Positions 44,787 to 53,236 of a stretch of DNA of 64,000 nucleotides are shown here, one piece after another; the stretch's first letter is position 1, and each line of letters opens with the position of its first letter. The notes beneath the pieces were generated by a model. That model was given only the letters and a program-made list of their open reading frames with translations, had not been told where the DNA came from and searched no databases. Source of the DNA: Skermania piniformis (lineage in GTDB: Bacteria; Actinomycetota; Actinomycetes; Mycobacteriales; Mycobacteriaceae); the NCBI RefSeq assembly GCF_019285775.1, contig NZ_CP079105.1, positions 2,666,001 through 2,730,000 on the forward strand, written 5' to 3'. The translations under genes and the position numbers were made by a program.

Positions 44787-45859
44787 GCGGTTCCGGCGAT
44801 GGTGGCGCTGCCGATCACGACGTCGCCGTCCGGATCCGGACGGTAGGCGACCACGGCCTGGCCCCGAGCGACGCCGGTCAGCGGCGTGCGCAGGGAGGCG
44901 GTCAAACCGGCTCCGGTCGGCTCGACGATCGCAGCGGCGGTGCCACCGTGCGCCCGCACCTGGACGACACATTCGAGCGGCCCGTCCGGGACTCGGCCGG
45001 CCGTCCACACCGCGCGGTCCGCACTGAGCCGCCGAACCTCCAGTCGGGCCGCCGACCCGACCCGCACCGTGCCGGTCGCCGGCTCGATCGCGGTCACGTA
45101 ACGCGGGCGGCCGTCCGCCGCCGGCGCGCCGATCCCCAATCCTTTGCGTTGCCCGATCGTGAACCCGTGCACACCGTCATGTTCGGCCAGCGTCGCGCCG
45201 GTCTCGTCGTCGACGACCGCACCCCGACGCAGTCCGATCCGGGCACCGAGGAACGCCCGGGTGTCGCCGGACGGAATGAAGCAGATGTCGTGGCTGTCCG
45301 GCTTGTCGGCGACCGCCAGTCCGCGCCGCTCGGCCTCCCGCCGGATCTGCGGTTTGGCGGTGTCGCCGACCGGGAACATCGCCCGGGCCAGCTGGTCGGC
45401 GGTGAGTACCGCCAGCACGTAGGACTGGTCCTTGTCCGGGTCCACCGCGCGGCGCAGCACCCCGTCGACCAGGCGGGCATAGTGCCCGGTGGCAACCGCA
45501 TCGAAACCGAGCGCGGTCGCGCGGTCGGCCACCGCCGCGAACTTGATTCGCTCGTTGCACCGCAGGCAGGGATTCGGCGTCTCGCCCGCGGCATAGGCCG
45601 CGACGAAGTCGTCGATCACGTCCTCGCGAAAGCGTTCGGCGAAATCCCATACGTAGAAAGGTATGCCGAGCACGTCGGCCGCCCGGCGGGCATCGCCCGC
45701 GTCTTCTTTGGAGCAACATCCGCGCGAACCCGTCCGCAAGGTCCCCGGCGCTTCGGACAGCGCGAGGTGCACGCCCACCACATCGTGGCCGGCGTCCACC
45801 GCACGCGCCGCCGCCACTGCCGAATCCACTCCACCGCTCATCGCCGCCAGTACCCGCAT
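44783..45859 (-). CDS. mnmA: tRNA-specific 2-thiouridylase
   Basis: Thiolates U34 of tRNA-Glu, -Gln and -Lys using sulfur relayed from a cysteine desulfurase. 358 residues with the PP-loop S-G-G-V-D-S-A-V-A (residues 8-16), catalytic cysteines in N-P-C-L-R-C-N-E (about 96-103) and C-F-I-P-S-G-D (about 190-196). It starts 2 nt after the iscS stop, so sulfur donor and acceptor are co-expressed. Length is close to mycobacterial TrmU. Confidence 0.96.
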   Translation of the reverse strand: MRVLAAMSGGVDSAVAAARAVDAGHDVVGVHLALSEAPGTLRTGSRGCCSKEDAGDARRAADVLGIPFYVWDFAERFREDVIDDFVAAYAAGETPNPCLRCNERIKFAAVADRATALGFDAVATGHYARLVDGVLRRAVDPDKDQSYVLAVLTADQLARAMFPVGDTAKPQIRREAERRGLAVADKPDSHDICFIPSGDTRAFLGARIGLRRGAVVDDETGATLAEHDGVHGFTIGQRKGLGIGAPAADGRPRYVTAIEPATGTVRVGSAARLEVRRLSADRAVWTAGRVPDGPLECVVQVRAHGGTAAAIVEPTGAGLTASLRTPLTGVARGQAVVAYRPDPDGDVVIGSATIAGTA

Positions 45860-45861
45860 GG

Positions 45862-47082
45862 CTAGATACTCACCCGCCGGGAACCGGCCAGCCCGGCCGT
45901 TCGCGCTCGATCGACCACCTGCGGCAGCGCCGCGACCAGCGCGTCCAGATCGGCGGAGGTCGAGTTGTGGCCCAGCGAGAAGCGCAACGAGCCCCGGGCA
46001 TCCCGCGCCGCGACCCCCATCCCGACCAACACATGGCTCGGCTTCGCCACACCGGAGGTGCACGCGGAACCGGTAGAACACTCGATTCCGGCCGCGTCCA
46101 GCAGCATGAGCAGCGAATCGCCCTCACATCCGGGGAACCGGAAGTGCGCATTGCCCGGCAACCGGCGCGCACCGATCGGACCGTTCAGCACCGCGTCCGG
46201 GACCGCCGCCGAGACCCGAGCGATCAGCTCGTCGCGCAACTCGGTCAGCAACCGCCGTCGTTGCTCCAAGCCGGCGACCGCCTCGCCCAGCGCGGCCGCC
46301 ATCCCGACGATCGCCGCCGTATCCTGGGTTCCGGCACGCAGGTCCCGTTCGTGCCCGCCGCCGTGCACCGACGGAACGATCGGTACCTGTCGGCCGACCA
46401 ACAAGGCGCCGACCCCGTGCGGCCCACCGAATTTGTGCGCTGCCAGGCTGGCTGCGGCGAGCCGACTGTCTGCGAAATCGACCGGGATCTGCGCTACCGC
46501 CTGCACGGCGTCGCTGTGCATCGGTATCTCGAACTCGGCTGCCACGGCGGACAGCTCGGCGATCGGCTCGATCGTGCCGACCTCGTTGTTCGCCCACATC
46601 ACGCTGATCAGCGCGGTCTCGTCCGCGTGCACGGCGAGGGCGGCGCGCAACGTCTCCGGGGTCACCGTGCCTTCCGAATCCACCGGGAGCCAGGTCACCT
46701 GCGCACCTTCGTGCGATACCAGCCACTCGACCGCATCGAGCACCGCGTGATGCTCGACGACGCTGGTCAGGATCCGGGTGCGGCGCGGATCGGCCGCGCG
46801 GCGAGCCCAGTACAGGCCCTTGACCGCGAGGTTGTCGCTTTCCGTGCCGCCCGAGGTGAAGACCACTTCCGACGGGCGGGCGTGGAGATCGCCCGCGATC
46901 GACTCCCGCGCCTCCTCGATCCGGCGACGGGCGGCCCGGCCGGAGCTGTGCAGGGAGGAGGCATTGCCGACCGTACCCAGGACAGCCGTCATCGCCGCGA
47001 CCGCGGCGGACGTCATCGGAGTGGTCGCCGCATGGTCGAGGTAGAACGGGCCGGGCCGAGTACCCGAGGAAGCCGTAGTCAT
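45862..47082 (-). CDS. iscS: Cysteine desulfurase
   Basis: PLP enzyme that takes sulfur from cysteine, forming a persulfide for Fe-S clusters and tRNA thiolation. 406 residues starting [20 protein letters not shown]. The PLP lysine is in A-A-H-K-F-G-G-P (about residue 222), and the active-site cysteine loop is [10 protein letters not shown] (about 350). This is the NifS/IscS-type long loop. It is followed at once by mnmA, its likely sulfur acceptor. Confidence 0.96.
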   Translation of the reverse strand: MTTASSGTRPGPFYLDHAATTPMTSAAVAAMTAVLGTVGNASSLHSSGRAARRRIEEARESIAGDLHARPSEVVFTSGGTESDNLAVKGLYWARRAADPRRTRILTSVVEHHAVLDAVEWLVSHEGAQVTWLPVDSEGTVTPETLRAALAVHADETALISVMWANNEVGTIEPIAELSAVAAEFEIPMHSDAVQAVAQIPVDFADSRLAAASLAAHKFGGPHGVGALLVGRQVPIVPSVHGGGHERDLRAGTQDTAAIVGMAAALGEAVAGLEQRRRLLTELRDELIARVSAAVPDAVLNGPIGARRLPGNAHFRFPGCEGDSLLMLLDAAGIECSTGSACTSGVAKPSHVLVGMGVAARDARGSLRFSLGHNSTSADLDALVAALPQVVDRARTAGLAGSRRVSI

Positions 47083-47141
47083 GACCACCAAACAATAACC
47101 GCGGTGACCCCGCAGCTGTTCCCGACGGTGCCGGCCGCGGG

Positions 47142-48488
47142 TCAACCGAAGTCGAACGCCGGCGGCACCACCGCAACCACCACCGCCGCCCACGCCCAGT
47201 ACACCGGCAGATAGCCGGTCTGCCAGCGTTCGATTGCGTCGAATCCGCCCCGACCCCGCAGAAACGCCGCACTCAGCCACGCGGCACGAATCAGATGGAT
47301 CAGGAGCAGCACGTTGAGGCCGAGCGCGGTGACCTTGTTCGGGGTGTAACCGAACTCGGCGATCCGCCCGAGCATCGCCGACAACATGAGCAGGTCGACC
47401 GCGAGCGCACTCACCACCAGGACCAGCTGCAGTCGATCGAACAGATCCGGCGGCCCGAGCGGGTCACGCGCCGAGATCGCGTACAGCAGCAGACCCGATA
47501 CCAAGACCAGGATCAGGTCCATCATGATCAACAGGTCTCGGTCGGCGGCCACGACACCGCCCCGGCCGAGCAGCGTGACCAGCAAGGCGAGCAACATCAG
47601 GCTGGTCAGCGGCGTGAAAACCCGGGTCAACAACGGGGCGATGTTCTCCACCACGTTGTTCTGCTTCGTTTCGACCAGCCAGGCCGCCACCAGCACCGCG
47701 CCCGCCGCACCGAACGGCACCACCCATTCGCCGAGTACCGGTTCCGGATCGACGCCGAGGGCCGTGAACGTACCGGCCGTGAGCCCGACCAGCACCCCAC
47801 CGCCGAGCGCGAGCAGGCTGAAGTAAATGGCGAACTCGCCGGTGAACCGGACGAAATCCATCCGGCGGCGGTCGCTGCGCCAGTCGCCTCCCACGTAGGC
47901 CAGGCCCACGACGAACCACAGCACGATCGGTGCGTGGATCGCCGCGAGGATCTGGGTGGCGCCGTCCGGCGCGAACGGGAACGTGTTCAGCAACAGCGCG
48001 ACCGCGATGAACGGCAGTGCCGCCGCCGCAAGCAGTCGCGGTCCCGCCTGCCGCTTCCAGGCGAGATATCCGGCAAGAAACGGCAGCACGAGCACACTCA
48101 GGTTCAGCGCGAAATCGGCCTCACCCCCGGTGAGCACGAGACCCGCCTTGACCGCGATGCCAGCGCCGACGGCCAGCCCCAGGACCACCCACAACTCGCG
48201 CCGATCGGCCGGGGCCCCGGTCTGCGCCCCGGCGGTCGACGGCCACAGCCGGTCGGCGTCCGTGCGGACGAACTCGCGGGTCGACCGATCGGTCGCGGCG
48301 AGGCGCCGCACCGCGATCAGGAACGCCTCGTCGGTGGTCAGACCGGCATCGCGCAACGTGGCGATCGACGTGCGAAGCGGCCCGTCCAGCTCGTCGGTAT
48401 CGGTGGCACCGCCGCGCAGACGGAAACCGCGCCAACGCTCGAGTAGCGACTCCAGGGCCGGGTCGACGGGCTGGTTCGTCACCGCCAC
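47142..48488 (-). CDS. Polytopic membrane protein with soluble N-terminal prefix domain
   Basis: 448 residues, function unknown. Residues 1-85 form a soluble helical segment ([16 protein letters not shown] and [14 protein letters not shown]) like the permease-prefix domains found before sensor permeases. From about 95 there are eleven or twelve membrane helices resembling DUF4153-type proteins; the loop [16 protein letters not shown] is a recognisable patch. Start is GTG at 48488 or 48482. It lies between iscS and the plsC-like gene on the same strand and has no counterpart at this place in M. tuberculosis. Confidence 0.75.
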   Translation of the reverse strand: MAVTNQPVDPALESLLERWRGFRLRGGATDTDELDGPLRTSIATLRDAGLTTDEAFLIAVRRLAATDRSTREFVRTDADRLWPSTAGAQTGAPADRRELWVVLGLAVGAGIAVKAGLVLTGGEADFALNLSVLVLPFLAGYLAWKRQAGPRLLAAAALPFIAVALLLNTFPFAPDGATQILAAIHAPIVLWFVVGLAYVGGDWRSDRRRMDFVRFTGEFAIYFSLLALGGGVLVGLTAGTFTALGVDPEPVLGEWVVPFGAAGAVLVAAWLVETKQNNVVENIAPLLTRVFTPLTSLMLLALLVTLLGRGGVVAADRDLLIMMDLILVLVSGLLLYAISARDPLGPPDLFDRLQLVLVVSALAVDLLMLSAMLGRIAEFGYTPNKVTALGLNVLLLIHLIRAAWLSAAFLRGRGGFDAIERWQTGYLPVYWAWAAVVVAVVPPAFDFG

Positions 48489-48551
48489 CGCCTTCCGCCG
48501 CTCGACCGCCTGCTGATCCCGAGTACCACCGAGCAGCGAAACGTAACAGAA

Positions 48552-49400
48552 CTAGGCCGGGACGAGACGCCGTTTCGCCGACGACGCCATCGTGCCGTGC
48601 ACCGCGCGCTGACCGGCTCGGGCCAGTTCGCGGCGGTGCCGATCCGGGGTCAGGGTCGGCAGCAGAACCACCTCGGCAGTCAGGCCACTGCTGCGCGCGA
48701 GCCGGAGCAACGAACCCGCGAAGCTCTCGGTGCCGACGAAGCCGGCGGTGGTGGCGACCGCGCCGGCCGGATCGAGGTACCGCAGCCGGATCGGCTGCAC
48801 CGGGACCGCGGCGTCGACGGCCGCCTGGAAGAACGCCGGACGCAACCGACCCGATGCTCGACCGCACCAGGTGGTGCCCTCCGGGAACACCGCCATCGGT
48901 TCGCCCCGCCGGAGCAGGTCGGTGACCTGGGCGACCGCTGTCGGCAGCCGCCGCAGGTCGGATCGATCGACCGGCACGACCCGAGCGGCACGCGCGAGCC
49001 GGCCGAGTACCGGCCAGTCGACGAGATCGGCCCGGGCGACGAATCCGATCGGCTGCACGGCGGCCAGCACCAGCACGTCGGTCCAGCCGACGTGTGCCGC
49101 GATCACCAACACCCCGGTGTCCGGTGCCGCGAACACCGGCCCCGGGGACGACGCGTCCCGCGCGTCGATCAGCCGCAGCTCGATGCCGCAGCGACGCAAC
49201 CCGGCGCGGGCCAGACGACGCTGCGCCCCGACCCGCCGACCGCGACCGGGGATCAGCTGAAGGGCCGGGAAGGCGGTGACCAATGCGGCGAGCCCGACCA
49301 ACCGAACCCCGGTGCGGACGACGCCGACCCGGGACGGCCCGTCGTCGACGCAGCTCGTGGCGCAGGGACTGGTCGGCAGCCAGGCGTGCGCGGTGGTCAT
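48552..49400 (-). CDS. 1-acyl-glycerol-3-phosphate acyltransferase-like protein (PlsC/OlsA family)
   Basis: 282-residue acyltransferase, homologue of Rv3026c, with the catalytic H-x4-D motif A-A-H-V-G-W-T-D (about residue 103) and the phosphate-binding F-P-E-G-T-T-W (about 178). A membrane segment lies near residues 28-48. The start overlaps the stop of an OlsB-like gene (ATGA). In ornithine-lipid synthesis OlsB makes lyso-ornithine lipid and OlsA, a PlsC relative, adds the second acyl chain; the gene pair here fits that pathway. A role in phosphatidic acid formation remains possible. Confidence 0.87.
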   Translation of the reverse strand: MTTAHAWLPTSPCATSCVDDGPSRVGVVRTGVRLVGLAALVTAFPALQLIPGRGRRVGAQRRLARAGLRRCGIELRLIDARDASSPGPVFAAPDTGVLVIAAHVGWTDVLVLAAVQPIGFVARADLVDWPVLGRLARAARVVPVDRSDLRRLPTAVAQVTDLLRRGEPMAVFPEGTTWCGRASGRLRPAFFQAAVDAAVPVQPIRLRYLDPAGAVATTAGFVGTESFAGSLLRLARSSGLTAEVVLLPTLTPDRHRRELARAGQRAVHGTMASSAKRRLVPA

Positions 49401-50245
49401 CGAGCGGCCGCCGGCCGCGACCCGCCGGGTACGAGTGCCGCCGCGGCCGCCTGCAGGCGCTCCAGGTACCGCCGGTTCAGGTCCGCCGGCCCGAGCAGCG
49501 CGACGAAGTCGGCGACTCCGAACGCCGGGTCGTGCGCCGGCTCACCGCAGATCGACGCGCCCAACCGCAGATAGCCGCGCAACAACGACGGCACCTTCGG
49601 TCGCGGCGGCGGGGTGAGCTGGTCCAGGCTGCGGCCGTCCACCCGCACCGGGCGGTAGGGCCGCACCCGCCGGTGTGGCGGGGACGCGTGCCGGGCCATC
49701 AGCAGATCCCGAACCGCGCGCACCTGCGAGCCGGGCGCCTCGGCGGGCTCGGACCGGATCGGCATCGACACACAACCCATGACCCAGTCGTAGCCGGTCA
49801 GGTCGAGGTAGTTGAGGATTCCCGCCCACATCAAGGCTAGCACCGAGCCGCTGCGATGCTCGGCGAGGACGCAGGCTCGACCCATCTCGACGATCCGGCT
49901 GCCGGCCGGGTCGAGCGCGGAGATGTCGAACTCGGTCGCGGTGTAATAGCCGCCCGCCGCCCGCGCAGCGTCCGGCGACAGCATCCGGTAGCAGCCGACG
50001 AACGAATCGGTCTGCTCATCGCGGACCAACAAGTGATCACAGTGCGGATCGAACCGATCGGCATCGAGTCCGGTGCCGTCGTCCGGGATGCGATATCCCG
50101 GTTCGCCGGCGAACACCTGATACCGCAGCCGCTGCGCGGCCTGCCGGTGCTCGGCATCGGAGGCGAGAATCAACGAGTAGCGCGGCGGCACCGGCACGGC
50201 AGCCGAGCCGGGGTGACGATCGGAGACAACCGGCGTGGAAGACAT
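49397..50245 (-). CDS. GNAT-type acyltransferase, OlsB-like
   Basis: 282-residue homologue of Rv3027c, starting MSSTPVVSDRHPG. The core resembles lyso-ornithine lipid synthase OlsB and hemolysin-type GNAT acyltransferases, with R-L-R-Y-Q-V-F (about residue 38), D-P-H-C-D-H-L-L-V-R-D and V-E-M-G-R-A-C-V (about 121-128). Such enzymes acylate the amino group of ornithine or a similar acceptor from 3-hydroxyacyl carrier protein. The partner PlsC-like gene overlaps its stop. The frame is open 38 codons further upstream without support. Confidence in fold is high, in substrate moderate. Confidence 0.83.
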   Translation of the reverse strand: MSSTPVVSDRHPGSAAVPVPPRYSLILASDAEHRQAAQRLRYQVFAGEPGYRIPDDGTGLDADRFDPHCDHLLVRDEQTDSFVGCYRMLSPDAARAAGGYYTATEFDISALDPAGSRIVEMGRACVLAEHRSGSVLALMWAGILNYLDLTGYDWVMGCVSMPIRSEPAEAPGSQVRAVRDLLMARHASPPHRRVRPYRPVRVDGRSLDQLTPPPRPKVPSLLRGYLRLGASICGEPAHDPAFGVADFVALLGPADLNRRYLERLQAAAAALVPGGSRPAAAR

Positions 50246-50361
50246 GTCCCGAGCGTGCCGATCGCGGCCGGCGCCGCGGCATCCGCCGAGTGTCCGGTCG
50301 ATGCAAATTCGGTGAACGGCCCGAGTGCCGCAGCCGGGTCGCGCCGCAGGAGCAGACACAC

Positions 50362-50393
50362 CGGCCCCGCTCCACGGACGTGGAGCGGGGCCG
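50362..50393. terminator. Strong hairpin after fixB
   Basis: Arms CGGCCCCGCTCCACG (50362-50376) and its exact complement (50379-50393) are 15 bp each with two nt between. It lies 15 nt beyond the fixB stop on the minus strand and is the likely fixAB terminator. The nearly perfect palindrome could also bind a protein. Confidence 0.75.
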
Positions 50394-50408
50394 TATGTGC
50401 GGGCGGAA

Positions 50409-51365
50409 TCAGCCCTTGTGCTTCTTCACCTCGTCGGTGAGTTGCGGAGCGACACTGAACAGGTCGCCGACGATGCCGTAGTCGGCGATCTCGAAGATCG
50501 GCGCCTCTTCGTCCTTGTTCACCGCGACGATCGTCTTCGAGGTCTGCATGCCGGCCCGGTGCTGGATCGCCCCGGAGATCCCCAGCGCGATGTAGAGCTG
50601 CGGCGACACCGTCTTACCGGTCTGCCCGATCTGGAACTGGCCCGGATAGTAGCCGGAGTCGACCGCGGCCCGGGAGGCGCCGACGGCGGCACCGAGCGCG
50701 TCCGCGAGCTCCTCGACGACGCCGAACTTCTCCGCGCTGCCGACACCGCGACCACCTGCGACGACCACGGTCGCCTCGGTGAGCTCCGGACGATCGCCGC
50801 CGACCACCGGCTCGCGAGAAGTGACCTTGACGACGCCCTCCTCCTGAGCGGGGATCTCGACCGACTCGCGCGCGCCGGCACCCGCCGCCGCGTTCGCTTC
50901 GATCGCGCCCGGCCGGACGCTGATCACCGGCACCTCACCGGTGGTCGTGGCATCGACGGTGAACGCGCCACCGAAGATGGAGTGCACCGCGCTGCCGTCG
51001 GAATTCACCGCGACAACGTCACTGAGCAAACCGGAGCCGATCCGCGCAGCGAGCCGCCCGGCGACCTCTTTACCTTCGGCACCGGCGGCAACCAGCACCG
51101 CGGCCGGGCTGACCGACTCGACCAGGCCGGCCAACACGTCGACCTTCGGCGTCACCAGGAAGCCTTCGGCCGCATCGCCTTCGGCGGCGTAGATCTTGGC
51201 CGCACCGGCCGCGGCCAGCGCATCGGCGAGCTTGTCGGTGAGGCCGGCCGGACCTACCACGACGGCCGACGGCTCACCCAGAGCCGTTGCCGCAGCTAGT
51301 AATTCGGTAGTGACCTTCTTTACTGCACCATCTGCGTGCTCGACGAGCACGAGTACTTCTGTCAT
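50409..51365 (-). CDS. fixB: Electron transfer flavoprotein alpha subunit
   Basis: FAD-carrying subunit of the ETF that collects electrons from acyl-CoA dehydrogenases and passes them to the respiratory chain. 318 residues starting [13 protein letters not shown]. The C-terminal FAD domain has the signature [17 protein letters not shown] (about 262-278) and V-A-G-G-R-G-V-G. It is read with fixA, separated by 137 nt. Length and motifs are ordinary; the same genes are Rv3028c-Rv3029c in M. tuberculosis. Confidence 0.97.
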   Translation of the reverse strand: MTEVLVLVEHADGAVKKVTTELLAAATALGEPSAVVVGPAGLTDKLADALAAAGAAKIYAAEGDAAEGFLVTPKVDVLAGLVESVSPAAVLVAAGAEGKEVAGRLAARIGSGLLSDVVAVNSDGSAVHSIFGGAFTVDATTTGEVPVISVRPGAIEANAAAGAGARESVEIPAQEEGVVKVTSREPVVGGDRPELTEATVVVAGGRGVGSAEKFGVVEELADALGAAVGASRAAVDSGYYPGQFQIGQTGKTVSPQLYIALGISGAIQHRAGMQTSKTIVAVNKDEEAPIFEIADYGIVGDLFSVAPQLTDEVKKHKG

Positions 51366-51483
51366 GTGATACTCCTAAGCTGAGGGCAAGCCGGCGGCGC
51401 CGCCTCCGCCGCCCGACGGGCCGAGGTCCGTCATCGGGCGAATCCGGAGAGACAGCGTTCCCGCCACGCTCTTTCGGGGGGCG

Positions 51484-51498
51484 CGGGGCGAAGCCCCG
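51484..51498 (-). other. Small hairpin in the fixA-fixB gap
   Basis: CGGGGC (51484-51489), loop GAA, GCCCCG (51493-51498), starting 5 nt beyond the fixA stop. Such a structure could lower fixB read-through or stabilise the fixA mRNA. No T-tract. Confidence 0.4.
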
Positions 51499-51502
51499 AG
51501 GG

Positions 51503-52288
51503 TTAGATGATCTTCTGCCCGATCAGGTACTGGGCGATCTTGCTACCGCCGTCACCCTCGTCGGCGATCTTCTCGCCGGCCGTCCGCGGCGGCTTGGGCG
51601 TCGCGCCGGTGACCGAACTGCCGGCATTCGCCACGCCCACCGTGTCGACGTCGATGCCGAGGTCGGCGAGGGTAAAGGTCTGCACTTCCTTCTTCTTCGC
51701 CGCCATGATGCCCTTGAACGACGGGAATCGCGGCTCGTTGATCTTCTCCGTGACACTGACGATGGCCGGCAGGCCGGCTTCCAGCCCGAACACCCCGTCG
51801 TCGGTCTCGCGCTCGGCGGTGATCTTGTCCCCGTCCACGGTCAGCTTTCGGACGTGGGTCAGCTGCGGGATGCCGAGGTATTCGGCAATGATCGCGGGAA
51901 CGGCACCGATGCTCCCGTCGGTCGCTTCGTTGCCGGCGATGATCAGCTCGACGCCCTCGATCTGACCGAGCGCACCGGCGAGCACCCAGCCGGTCTGGAT
52001 TGCATCGGAACCGTGGATTGCCGGGTCGTTGACGTGCACGGCCTTGTCCGCGCCCATCGACAACGCTTTACGGATCGCCTCGGCGGCCCGATCCGGGCCG
52101 GCCGACAGCACGGTGACCTCGCCGCCCTGCGCCTCTTTGATCTGCAGCGCTTCTTCGACGGCCCGCTCGTTGATCTCGTCGAGCACGGCGTCGGCGGCTT
52201 CACGATCGAGGGTGTAGTCACCGTCGGAGAGCTTGCGCTCGGACCAGGTGTCGGGCACCTGCTTGATGAGTACGACGATGTTCGGCAT
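51503..52288 (-). CDS. fixA: Electron transfer flavoprotein beta subunit
   Basis: 261-residue partner of FixB that binds AMP and contacts the dehydrogenases. Begins MPNIVVLIKQVPDTWSERKL; contains A-L-S-M-G-A-D-K-A-V (about 90) and the dehydrogenase-recognition stretch near I-M-A-A-K-K-K-E-V (about 192-200), typical of ETF beta. First gene of the fixAB operon; a palindrome (52399-52416) overlaps its promoter. Divergent from the MGLP methyltransferase gene. Confidence 0.97.
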   Translation of the reverse strand: MPNIVVLIKQVPDTWSERKLSDGDYTLDREAADAVLDEINERAVEEALQIKEAQGGEVTVLSAGPDRAAEAIRKALSMGADKAVHVNDPAIHGSDAIQTGWVLAGALGQIEGVELIIAGNEATDGSIGAVPAIIAEYLGIPQLTHVRKLTVDGDKITAERETDDGVFGLEAGLPAIVSVTEKINEPRFPSFKGIMAAKKKEVQTFTLADLGIDVDTVGVANAGSSVTGATPKPPRTAGEKIADEGDGGSKIAQYLIGQKII

Positions 52289-52393
52289 GGGTCTGCGTCG
52301 ACCTCCTGTTGTCGTGGCCGTGATGCGGCCCGTTGTGGTGGCCTATGCCGCCTCGACATCCAGCGGCCTCCGGCCAAGCCAAACCTTACCCCA

Positions 52394-52416
52394 TCTATAG
52401 TTACTGACGGGTAACT
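52394..52416. promoter_or_regulatory. fixA promoter with overlapping palindrome
   Basis: On the minus strand TATAGA (52399-52394) is a -10-like element; on the plus strand TATAGT (52396-52401) could serve the divergent methyltransferase. Between the fixA -10 and its presumed -35 lies the inverted repeat AGTTAC (52399-52404), TGACGG, GTAACT (52411-52416), a plausible TetR-type operator. Both genes could be controlled together. Confidence 0.5.
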
Positions 52417-52462
52417 TACTCGGCGTGTAGTGCGGGCTGATCTGTCGATTAGCCTCATCCGG

Positions 52463-53236
52463 GTGACCAACGCTCGATCCCGCGCCGCCGCGCCGGCGAC
52501 GCTGCCGCTGACCGGCGAGCGGACAGTGCCCGGAATCGCCGCCGAGAACTACTGGTTCCGCCGGCACGAGGTGGTCTATCGAGCCCTGCTCTCCCGGTGC
52601 GCCGACCGGGTCGTCCTCGAGGCCGGGCCGGGCGAAGGCTACGGGGCCGACCTGATCGCCGATCTGGCCGCCCGCGTGCTGGGGATCGACTACGACGTCC
52701 AGGCGGTAACCCACGTCGATGCCCGTTATCCCCGGGTCGCGATGATCCGGGCCAACCTGGTCGAGCTGCCGATCGCGGACAGCTCGGTCGACACGGTGGT
52801 GAACTACCAGGTGATCGAACACCTGTGGGATCAACCGCAATTTCTCCGCGAATGCCACCGGGTGCTCCGGCCCGGGGGCGAGTTGCTGGTCAGCACGCCG
52901 AACCGGATCACCTTCTCCCCCGGCCGGGATACCCCGCTCAACCCGTTCCATACCCGCGAGCTGAACGCCACCGAGCTGACCGAGCTGCTCACCGATGCCG
53001 AGTTCGTGGTGGACACGATGACCGGAGTGCACCACGGCCCGACGCTGCGTGCGCTGGACACCAAACACGGTGGCTCGTTCATCGCCGCACAGATCGACCG
53101 GGCACTGGCCGGCGATCCGTGGCCGGCCGATCTGATCGACGACGTCGCCAGGATCGGCATCGACGACTTCGAGCTGTCCCTGACCGACATCGACGCCAGC
53201 CTCGACCTCGTCGCGATCGCCGTGAAAAACCCATGA
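52463..53236 (+). CDS. SAM-dependent methyltransferase (MGLP region, Rv3030 homologue)
   Basis: 257-residue class I methyltransferase with motif I V-L-E-A-G-P-G-E-G-Y-G-A-D (about residues 51-63), G-I-D-Y-D, and V-N-Y-Q-V-I-E-H-L-W-D. Its M. tuberculosis homologue Rv3030 lies in the methylglucose lipopolysaccharide locus and is proposed to methylate the glucose chain. Start uncertain: GTG at 52463 (V-T-N-A-R-S) or GTG at 52430; neither has a clear ribosome site. The stop overlaps the GH57 gene by ATGA. Substrate inferred from context. Confidence 0.88.
   Translation: MTNARSRAAAPATLPLTGERTVPGIAAENYWFRRHEVVYRALLSRCADRVVLEAGPGEGYGADLIADLAARVLGIDYDVQAVTHVDARYPRVAMIRANLVELPIADSSVDTVVNYQVIEHLWDQPQFLRECHRVLRPGGELLVSTPNRITFSPGRDTPLNPFHTRELNATELTELLTDAEFVVDTMTGVHHGPTLRALDTKHGGSFIAAQIDRALAGDPWPADLIDDVARIGIDDFELSLTDIDASLDLVAIAVKNP

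Noticed and set aside
45967-47214. 415-residue plus-strand frame opposite iscS
   Set aside because: Antisense to iscS, whose PLP lysine and active cysteine are intact; no recognisable domain in the shadow.
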